DNA of 11,659 bases, taken from NCBI GenBank assembly GCA_036939355.1, contig JALLAP010000771.1:1-11659 (forward strand). The letters are read 5' to 3'. Below the pieces are notes generated by a model. The model was not told the DNA's origin, searched no databases, and saw nothing but the letters and a program-made list of their open reading frames with translations. Shown here piece by piece: positions 1 to 7,588 of the stretch. Position 1 is the first letter of the stretch, and every line of letters starts with the position of its first letter. A program made the position numbers and the translations under genes. The DNA is from Thalassiosira profunda. Lineage: Eukaryota > Bacillariophyta > Thalassiosirophyceae > Thalassiosirales > Thalassiosiraceae.

Positions 1-29
1 CTCACGTCACGTGCCCGTTCTCTCTGCAG

Positions 30-1598
30 TTCATTGCCTGGCGATCAAAGGTGAGGATGCATCGCTTTGGCTTTCTGGCGTTTCGAATGATATCGCTGAC
101 TCTTGTTGTTCCGTAGACATGGCGGGCTTGCTCAAGCCCAAGGCGGCGGGATTGCTCGTGGGCGCCATTCGCGAAGAGTTCCCCAACTTACCCATCCATG
201 TGCACACTCACGACACGGCCGGCACTGGCGTGGCTAGTATGCTTGCTGCTGCCCAAGCCGGGGCCGACGCTGTGGACGCGGCCACTGACGCGATGAGCGG
301 AACGACGGCCCAGCCCAGTCTGGGGGCCCTTGTTGCGAGCACGCAGAGCACAGATCTCGACACAGGATTGGACCTCCACGAAGGTATGTCATGGTGCTGC
401 GCCATTCCATCTCTTGTATTGTTGCAACACTGACCTTGTTCGCTTATCTTTTTGGTAGTATCCAAGCTGAACGAGTACTGGGAGGAATGCCGGGGACTCT
501 ACGCGCCATTCGAGTCCGGTCAGAAGTCTGGCTCTGCCGATGTTTACATCCACGAAATGCCCGGAGGGCAATACACGAACCTCCTGTTCCAAAGCACGCA
601 GCTGGGTCTGACGGGACAGTGGTCGCAGGTGAAGGCGGCATACGCTGCTGCGAACCGCCTGCTGGGTGACATGTGAGTAATTGTTGGCGGCTGCACGGCG
701 CCCGACTATGTCTCACCCTTTTTTGCTCTGTATTCGCAGCATCAAGGTCACGCCATCGTCCAAGGTAACGGGCGATCTCGCTCAATTCCTCGTTGCCAAC
801 AAGCTCTCCGAGCACGAGGTGATTGAGAAGGCGGAAGAGCTGTCCTTTCCAAACAGCGTCATCGAATACTTCCAGGGTTACCTTGGGATCCCGCCGTTCG
901 GCTTTCCTGAACCCCTGCGGAGCCGCGTCTTGAAGGGCCGGAAGATCGAGGGAACGGACCTGTCCTGCTTCGATGGACGGCCCGGGGCGCAGCTCCCGCC
1001 GTTCGACTTCGAGGGCACCCGAGCGACGTTGGAGGAGAAGTGGGGCGCGGAGAAGCTGAGTGCTTACGACATCATGAGTCACGCAATGTATCCGGCGGTA
1101 TTCGACGAGTTCATGGAGCGCGGAGAGGAGTACGGCAAGCTGAGCTACCTCGACACGCGTACCTTTCTCACCGGCATGAAGGTGGGACAAGAGCTCACCG
1201 TCTCCCTTGAGAAGGGAAAGCATCTTATTCTGAAGCTCATCAGCGTCGGCGAGACGTCAGACGATGGCATCGTTCACATTCAGTTTGAGGTAAACGGGCA
1301 GCCGCGTTCGGTCCACGTTAAGGACAAGCGGGCTGGCGTGAAGGAGACGCAGCGGCTGAAGGCGCTGAAGGGGGTGACGGGATCGATCGGTGCTGCGATG
1401 CCCGGTGTAGTCCTCGAGACGAAGGTGAACAAGGGTGACACCGTGGAGAAGGGAGATCCGCTCGTGTTGATGAGCGCGATGAAGATGGAAACGGTCATAA
1501 CAAGCCCCTGCGACGGTGTTGTCAAGCAGGTGGTGGTTACGGCTGGTGACCAGCTCGACGGCGGCGATTTGTGCGTGGAGATTGACGAGGCTTTGTAA
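30..1598 (+). CDS. PYC: Pyruvate carboxylase, C-terminal part (5' end outside window)
   Basis: Four exons are seen: 30-50, 117-383, 459-672 and 740-1598 (stop TAA). Introns are 51-116, 384-458 and 673-739. Joining them restores one frame of about 452 residues. It runs from the IKDMAG motif of the carboxyltransferase domain (split by the first intron) through HVHTHD at 197-214, whose histidines match the metal ligands of the family. It continues through the MSGTTAQPS motif with the conserved threonine, then [12 protein letters not shown] and a long PC-type linker/tetramerisation region. It ends in a biotin carboxyl carrier domain with AMKM; the biotinylated lysine codon is 1482-1484. The enzyme makes oxaloacetate from pyruvate, bicarbonate and ATP (anaplerosis). 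The biotin carboxylase domain and any targeting peptide lie upstream, so mitochondrial or cytosolic location cannot be judged. The left boundary at 30 is inferred from a pyrimidine tract plus CAG at 27-29. The family call is very secure. Confidence 0.95.
51..116 (+). other. In-frame intron of pyruvate carboxylase (66 nt)
   Basis: The donor is GTGAGG and the acceptor GTAG. The length is a multiple of three and the host frame has no stop through it, so an unspliced transcript would insert 22 residues. Splicing is supported because removal restores the family-invariant IKDMAG motif, with the aspartate codon split across the junction. Confidence 0.85.
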
Positions 1599-1725
1599 CG
1601 ATGTAAGTTGATGGTGTAGAGAAGGGGGCGAACGCGGGCAAACAAGCCGATAGGAAGTATCTGTAGTAGTGCGTGGAATACTCTGTGATATCTCTGCGAT
1701 GACTGAAAATGCATGGCGCATCGCT

Positions 1726-1746
1726 TACCACCGTATGAAGGTGGTA
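1726..1746. repeat. Short inverted repeat (7-bp stem, 7-nt loop)
   Basis: TACCACC at 1726-1732 pairs exactly with GGTGGTA at 1740-1746. It lies in the spacer between two converging genes, so it would form a hairpin in either transcript. A role in 3' end formation is only a guess, and a stem this short can arise by chance. Confidence 0.45.
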
Positions 1747-1769
1747 TTTGCACACTCTATTGTTGTATG

Positions 1770-1802
1770 GCTGTTCAGTCGCAGGTAGCTCTGCGACAGC
1801 CA
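1770..1802. repeat. Copy A of a sequence shared with the helicase 3' end
   Basis: On the + strand, GCTGTTCAGTCG (1770-1781) and AGCTCTGCGAC (1787-1797), followed by one mismatch and GCCA, match 7559-7588 in the same order and orientation. The spacing between the two blocks differs by 2 nt. A further GGTATTT match lies outside the core at 1743-1749. On the minus strand this copy is in the 3' flank of the GT61/GT25 gene, starting about 17 nt after its stop codon. Confidence 0.8.
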
Positions 1803-1819
1803 TCATTACTCGCACAGCT

Positions 1820-4220
1820 TTACTGTACCCGAACGAGCTTTCCATTCGGCGAGCATTCAATCTTCGCTCTATCGCCCATGGTATTGAGCGTGGAGTTTTT
1901 GTGCGTCTTTAGTATTTGCGACCAAGCAAAGTTCCGGTTCTCTGACGCCAAACCCAGACTGTCATAAAACGCATCCAGGGCGGGGAATGCACTCGTCCGA
2001 TGCCAGGTCTCCTTGTTGCCAAAGTGGTCGTGAAATGCATCGATCAACCGAGGCAGAGCGGAAACTGTGTAAAGATTGATACCATCTCCTGCACATGCAG
2101 ACCAGAGTTCAGTGCGTAAAACTTCTTCCCGAATCAATCCAAGGAGAAGAAGTGTAACTCACCATGCCCAAAGCTGTACATGGGAAGGCTGTTCTCGCCA
2201 CGAAAGTATCTCCAGCGATTGCGAACCATTGTGGTAACCTTTTCGTGCATCTTCTCGTCTTGGAACACAAAATTCGTATGAGGTCGAGTCTTGCTGTGCA
2301 GCGATGGTTTCAATGAAAAGACGTACCGTAGATGTGATCGTCCTGAACGACGACAGCGAAATCCCATTTCTCTTGCTCTTCGACCAGCCATTCCCATCGG
2401 CGAAGCGTGCTCGCCCACAACCCGGCGTTGCCCAAAGACATGATGTTTCGCGGATCGCAAGTGGCATTGTGCCGCTGAAAAATCGTATTGATCTCCTCGT
2501 ACTCGGTGGAAGCGTCGATAGCCATGTCGCGGACGAATTGGGGGAACTCTCGTTCAATTCGCTCGACATTTTGCCGACGCTCGGGATGGCTCTCCAAACT
2601 CCACCTCAGTGTGAGCACCGAGTAATGCACCCTCGGTTCATCAAGCGATCGATTGTTCTCAACGGATGGAAGCAATAAGTCAACGCCCCGGAAATCGCTG
2701 CCCTGCGGCCATCCCATCTTCTCCGACACCTCAGCCAAAAGATTGTAGAAGCCCTTTTCCGTCATCGTAAAGTTCCCATACGCCAAATCACTTGTATCGC
2801 AAACGACACATGGCCTATCTTCCTTGCCCTCGGCGCATTTCTCCACTCTCATATGCTGCGCATCGAGTAGGCGAACAAACTTGGGGTTTCCTATGAAGGT
2901 TGGGATCCGGCAACCGATTTCCACGAAAAAGGTGCCGTCAACGGTGAAAATGCTGTTGGCCATTTGCGCTCCGTGGACCATTATGTGAGCGTCGTAGCTG
3001 TTCCAAAGATGGGCCTGCTCGCGTACCGTGAGCGCCCCAAAGTCATCAATCACATCCAGCTGCACATCCTTGAACATTGGACCGATGTCCTGTATCAACT
3101 GCTTCATCCCAAGCCAAACACGGCGGCCGCTAGGCTCGTGGGCGTAGAGCAATACTTTCCGCGACGTTGTTGCGTTTCCCTGCCCTGCGTGGAATTGACG
3201 TTCTCTCTGCAGTCCAAATGATTCGAACAGCGTGTCCCGGAATTCGTCGAACATCGACTTGGGTATCTGCTCCGGGTACTTTAGACCTCTCTGGAGCGCA
3301 ACGTGGGTGACCGTGACGCTTTTGTAGCAGTGCAGTGTGGCATTGTCGCTTCCGCTGTCGCCGGGAGGAGACGCCTCTCTGGCCGGCCCGAACGCTTTCA
3401 TAGCACGAAGGATCGAACAGTACCAACCACTTCTGTCCGTCAAGCAGCCCCTGTTGTTCGAGGTTGTAACGCCGGCAAAGGGGAAATTGTTTGCAAGCTT
3501 GAAGGCGTGCCAATACGGCAGGTAGCTCAGCATATGATCGAAGAGGGCATGACCAATGTTGGCCGAAAACTCCAAATGCAGCACGGGCTCGTCGTACCAA
3601 TGGACCGTTTCCACATCCAGCGGCGCAGGGAGGTAGTGTTGCCCCCACATCGTTTTTTGCCGCTCGATCTCCGGCTGCGAAGCGCACGCGGCCCAGTCTT
3701 CGACGCTGGCGGCAAACGTGGCGTGGATTCCCTCCATCCCGCACGTGTGGTTGACCACGCGTTGGTCCCGCCCCGTCCCATTCCAGCCTCCCTTGTGGTC
3801 CAAGGGCGCCGAGCACGGGCAGCAGCGCTTGGGATTGCTCATGAGGGCCTCGTCGTCTCCCGCAAAATAGATCAATCCCATGAGCGACTCGTCCTTGAAG
3901 TGCTTCATGAGGCATACGTTCTCGAACTGGTACAATCCATGTATGCCGGGTATGAGATCGCGCGGCCCGGAAGATGTCACACGAGGCACTTGGCTGATAT
4001 TGCTGTAGATAGTAGGAGCTAACGTTTTGGGAGAGGGGGCGATGGCTTTCTCGTCTCCCACGATTTCGATCATCTGCTGCTGGATGCCGGCGAATGTGGC
4101 ACTTGCAACGATGGACGCCAGGCCGAGGAAGGCCAGGAGGCCGACCAAACTGCGGGGCAAGCTCTTGCGTTTTGCAGCGGTGCACCCCACGGTGCACCAC
4201 CGGTGGCGGCGAACCGGCAT
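1820..4220 (-). CDS. Two-domain glycosyltransferase: GT61-like (DUF563) fused to GT25-like
   Basis: There are three exons on the minus strand: 4220-2327, 2258-2163 and 2088-1820. The introns are 68 and 74 nt, both phase 1. They give 752 residues. The start is the first in-frame ATG. Residues 1-20 form a short basic tail and about 22-44 a membrane anchor, followed by a lumenal part with about eight N-glycosylation sequons: a type II Golgi/ER topology. Residues about 205-440 resemble GT61 enzymes: NIGHALFDHML at 221-231 and the VHGAQMANSIF stretch at 415-425. Residues about 531-752 resemble GT25: HYSVLTLRWSLESHPERR, then SLGNAGLWAST, then VVVQDD ending at D627-D628. Exon joining completes HIYDEKMHEKV and FGHGDGINLYT. 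Both domains lie in the uninterrupted first exon, so the fusion is real in the DNA. Donor and acceptor sugars cannot be read from sequence. GT61 is the firmer assignment; GT25 is more tentative. Confidence 0.8.
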
Positions 4221-4587
4221 GGCCGCTCTTGTTTCCTCTTTTCCTCGATTTCGGTAGCGACGATATTCCCAATTACGCCGAGGTCTCTGCCCTGTCCCTT
4301 CCCAAATCAGCAGCGGCGAGCCAAATGATACAATATAGGAAGGGAGGCAGTTGGACTGCCAGCACGCGACGGGGACGGATTGCAAAAAATGCAGAGCTTT
4401 CTCTGAGCTTGCTTTGGATATAGCGGGCACGTCGGCGTGCCCCCTTAAAGCGCGTGGGGCGGCTCACTATAATCGCCCTGGAGAGTTGAGCGCCCGCCCG
4501 GTCGCCAGAGGCTGGAGTTGGAGTTGGGGCGGGCGCTCCACAGCCACACAGTTTTCAAGGAGGATAGGGATATCACCGGCAACATTC
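4221..4587. promoter_or_regulatory. Shared upstream region of two divergent glycosyltransferase genes
   Basis: These 367 bp separate the two divergent start codons. Open frames reach into the region from both genes but use no ATG: the first in-frame ATGs are 4220 (-) and 4588 (+), so I treat it as 5' UTRs plus promoter. AT-rich candidates are CAATATAG near 4330, which reads TATATTG on the minus strand about 110 nt before that gene's ATG, and ACTATAAT near 4466, about 120 nt before the + gene's ATG. A perfect inverted repeat lies at 4425-4442. Promoter activity is inferred from arrangement only. Confidence 0.6.
4425..4442. repeat. GC-rich inverted repeat in the divergent promoter
   Basis: GGGCACG at 4425-4431 and CGTGCCC at 4436-4442 form a perfect 7-bp dyad around TCGG. 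It could be a binding site for a dimeric regulator or a 5' UTR hairpin. It lies about 160 nt before the + strand start and 205 nt before the minus strand start. The function is unknown. Confidence 0.45.
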
Positions 4588-7481
4588 ATGATGCCTACTT
4601 CCGGTCGCAATGCCCGCGCCCTTCTCCTGTTGGCCGCTGGATTCTTCGCCGGGCTTCAGTTCAGGGCGCTCTTGACCTTGTTTCGCTCTGATGTGGGAGG
4701 GACGGACGCGGCGTTGGCTCCGCACGAGATCGAGGGATCGCGCACCCAACAGTTGCGGTTGCAAAAGGATGGCAAACCCATTGACAGTCGCAGGGTGATC
4801 TATCAGTGCACATGCACCGACAATTATTACTGGAGGGTAGACTTGGGCAGATCGAAGCAGTGGAGGCGCGCCCTGCAACGCATCAACGACCTGGTGCCTG
4901 AAATCGAAGCGATTGAGTTTGTGTTGGATGAAAACACAACAAGCACGTGCGAACAGTTGATATCGAAGAATATGCTGCGTGCCCCTCCGCAGGCGTACGA
5001 AATCATCTATTCTCCATGGTACACCCACAACCACAGCAGGCTGGACTTTTCCCAACTCAACGTGAGCGAGAGGAATGGCGACGTGAGGTATATTAAAGAT
5101 TGGGGCGAGACCTTCCACGGGAGGGGCAGGCGATGCAACCCTAACGACACCAAGGCGCTCCATTTTTCCCATTCCAGCCATCTCATGCCACATCAAGAGA
5201 AAGACTGTGTCATCGTGCACGGGCCGGAGATAATTGACTGGGCAACAATGATTGCAGATTACAGGGGACGAAACGAAACGATTTCACACCTCCTCACCGG
5301 GCGATTGTCGAGGGAAGAGGCGAAGGCAGCGCTGGACAAGAAGGAGGAGTTTGCAGGATTGGTGGTCCAGAGTACCTGGAAGGATGTTTATGGTGAGCAG
5401 ACATTATTTGATAGTTGCCGCGCTGTCATCATTTCCTCATGGCAATGTTGCCTACACGCATCTTTTGGACCAACAGAAATAGATTCGTTGGTACGGCATG
5501 CCCTATGCGATACACTGACAGAGCAATACAAGCCATGCACGAAACTGGTCAAGTGGAAAGGCGACGTTGATCGATACGAAGATAAGTTCAACATCTCCAC
5601 CCAATTTCGGCACGATACTGTGCCATACTATGAAAGATTCAAGTTCGCCATCGGTAAGCCGTCTGCAGTCGCATCCGCATTTATGCATGCTCCATTTCTC
5701 ACGCGTCCCGTCACCAGCCATGAACAACGCTCTGTGGAGTGGCTACATGACGGAAAAAGAAATCAATCCATATCTTGCAAACAGCATCGCAATTGTGGGC
5801 ACGCCGGATTACGCTTCGATGGCCAATGCGAACCGAGTCGTTCACTGCACATTGCCGCGAGAGACGTTGCAGGATGCTGCCAGATGGGCCAGGGGAGGAT
5901 CCTTCATGCCCTTCAACACCACGCCAGAAGATTGGGAGAGAGACCCCACAATAAAACCAATTCCGTGGGATCTGAAGAACGACGAAGAGTTGATGCTGTG
6001 GGCAAGAGAGAAGTTCGGCGAAGCACTGCAGCCTTGCGTCGAAGAGATAATACGCCTGGACAAGGATGACGCCGCATACCTGGACAAACTGATGGAGCCG
6101 TTCGTTTACTCTTACACCAACTCAATCTTTGACGGCACCTACGTTGCCGCGGAGTTGCTTCGCTGGCTTCAAAAGAAGGGATCTCATGTAACAGCCGGAC
6201 TGGAATCTTTAGACAGGGTACGGATCGACAACCAATCTAAGAGCAACGGCAGAGGCTGGCTGCAGAGCATGGGCTCTCGGATAAAAGCTGGCATACGCAC
6301 CAACCTTGCACCAAAGCAACATCAATCGTCAAAGGAGACTGTAAGTCTGAGGGGCGTTGGTATTTCTCCAAACAAATGGCGGTCATCGAAATCCGCAGTG
6401 ATTGGACTTGCAATGGGCTACGATTTGAAAACATACCAGATCTTTGTTGGCTCGCTCCGGGCTACCGGCTATGATGGCCACATTATTTTGGGTGTCCAGA
6501 CCGACATGCCTCCAGAAATCGCCGCGTATCTTGCATCGCACAACGTCACCACCAAGGAGGTTGTTATGGGCATCTGTACCTATTTCGGTCACAAAGAGAT
6601 GGACGGGAACCGCATACTCAAACAGAAGTGCTGTCAGGCCTACCCTGAATACAAAATCCAGTGGTCTCGATTTCTGTTGGCCAGAGATTGGCTCAAGGAG
6701 TGCACAGAATGCACTGGTAGGTTGTTGGCTGTCTGACTGTTTCGTTTCACTTGCTTCGCTCATGCCCATCTTCCTGCCTGCCTCTTTAGATGGCGTGCTG
6801 CTCACGGACGTTAGGGATACTTTCTTCCAGAGCGATCCCTTCCTTTCCACCTCTCCCAGTCCTCTTTTGCTCTTCAGCGATCACCCGAATTTGACCATCT
6901 CTCACTGGCTGGTAAAGGCGATGGTGGAGAAATGTCATGGGAAGGATGCCTTGACGGATTTTTCCCAACCTCACCTGAACAGTGGCAGCACCATGGGCTC
7001 ACGGGAGGGCATCTTTCAGTACGTCTCTGCAATGTCGAAAGAATTCGATTACATGAAAGTCCGCGACAACTGCCGATCAGAGAGCACCGCCGACGACCAA
7101 ACAATTCACAACTACTTGTATTACACGGGAGGATTGCCCGACGGTGCAGTGTTGGTACCGCATCGCACTGGCGCGGTCCACGTCATGGCGTACGAGGCCG
7201 ATGTCATCTTTCGGAAGCGAATCGATCAAGTGTACGCTCGCGGCGGCTTTGACGAGAAAGTGAAAGCCGAAGAATGGGTGAATGACAACGGATACATCGA
7301 CAATCAGACAGGCTCCTGGCGAAATTGGCTCGGCCCCAAGTACGGTCTCACGGATGCCAACGGATCCATTCTCAATGCGGACGGGACGCCGAGCCCTCAG
7401 GTCCATCAGGCAGATCGGTTCGGGCTCTTCTTCAGCCGCTACTTGGAACGGCTGAACGACGAGGTGTGGAGCAAGGCGTGA
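4588..7481 (+). CDS. Two-domain glycosyltransferase: GT10 fucosyltransferase-like fused to a second putative GT-A-like domain
   Basis: The exons are 4588-5392, 5477-5653, 5718-6716 and 6790-7481. The introns are 84, 64 and 73 nt, all phase 1. They give 890 residues. The start is the first in-frame ATG; a second ATG at 4591 has a better -3 purine. A single hydrophobic anchor at about 11-33 follows a basic tail, giving a type II membrane protein. Residues about 205-480 look like a GT10 alpha-fucosyltransferase. The signs are FKFAIAMNNALWSGYMTEK, with E340-K341 matching the TEK motif; then YLANSIAIVGTPD; then VEEIIRLDKDDAAYLDKL and SIFDGTY. The usual FEN triplet before TEK reads M-N-N. A basic linker (about 485-550) leads to a second domain: AVIGLAMGYDL, FVGSLRATGYDG, RFLLARDWL, then LLTDVRD (664-670) FFQSDPF and later LNSGSTMG. 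This resembles nucleotide-sugar transferases with an Asp-rich metal site, but I cannot name its family. Exon 3 spans both domains. Residues 70-200 are unrecognised. Confidence 0.8.
5393..5476 (+). other. Probable in-frame intron in the GT10-fusion gene (84 nt)
   Basis: The donor is GTGAGC, and the acceptor ACAG follows a TTTT-containing tract. The length is a multiple of three and the frame stays open, so the reading frame alone does not prove splicing. Removal joins WKDVY directly to EIDSLVRHAL. This fits the N-terminal lobe of GT10 enzymes better than the cysteine-rich 28-residue insertion that retention would give, and the length matches the other introns here. Confidence 0.65.
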
Positions 7482-7563
7482 GGTGGATTTCCCCTTCGGC
7501 AAACTGTTCTTTTGGAAAGGATAAAAGTGTCGTTACGCGATCGGTATTTACATAGATAGCTGT
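7482..7563. other. Very short convergent spacer
   Basis: Only 82 bp separate the stop codons of the GT10-fusion gene (+) and the helicase gene (-). Any normal 3' UTRs must overlap or run into the opposite gene's coding strand, so antisense pairing of the two mRNAs is likely. There is no gene here. The left part of the sequence shared with 1743-1802 (GGTATTT at 7543-7549 and the block from 7559) lies in this spacer. Confidence 0.65.
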
Positions 7564-7588
7564 TCAGTCGATAAGCTCTGCGACGGCC
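7559..7588. repeat. Copy B of the shared 3'-end sequence (helicase stop codon region)
   Basis: GCTGTTCAGTCG at 7559-7570 and AGCTCTGCGAC at 7574-7584, then one mismatch and GCCA, match 1770-1802. On the minus strand this copy encodes the last residues of the helicase (VAVAELID) and its TGA stop. Confidence 0.8.

Larger units (their letters stand above)
1599..1819. other. Convergent intergenic spacer, shared 3' flanks
   Basis: This 221-bp gap lies between the stop of pyruvate carboxylase (+) and the stop of the GT61/GT25 gene (-). I see no convincing gene. It holds a perfect 7-bp stem hairpin at 1726-1746 and, at 1770-1802, a copy of a sequence also found at the helicase 3' end. It presumably contains both 3' UTRs and both polyadenylation signals, but no signal can be assigned with confidence. 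Confidence 0.6.

Noticed and set aside
444..1223. 259-residue open frame on the minus strand
   Set aside because: It lies antisense to pyruvate carboxylase exons and introns and has no recognisable motif. Long antisense frames are expected from the GC-rich third positions here.
3130..4272. 380-residue open frame on the minus strand in another frame of the GT61/GT25 gene
   Set aside because: It is a shadow of the real frame; its arginine-rich, motif-free composition contrasts with the clear GT61 signature in the chosen frame.
4221..4430. Upstream in-frame extension of the GT61/GT25 protein
   Set aside because: The open frame continues past 4220 but contains no ATG (4430 is a GTG), and the membrane anchor directly follows the ATG at 4220.
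4351..4587. Upstream in-frame extension of the GT10-fusion protein
   Set aside because: The frame is open from a TTG at 4351 but has no ATG before 4588, and the extension would bury the signal anchor behind 79 unlikely residues.
6341..6439. Possible intron with a perfect GTAAGT donor at 6341 and acceptor at 6398 or 6439
   Set aside because: The 6398 acceptor breaks the frame. The 6439 acceptor keeps the frame but would delete AVIGLAMGYDL, which looks like the conserved start of the second transferase domain.
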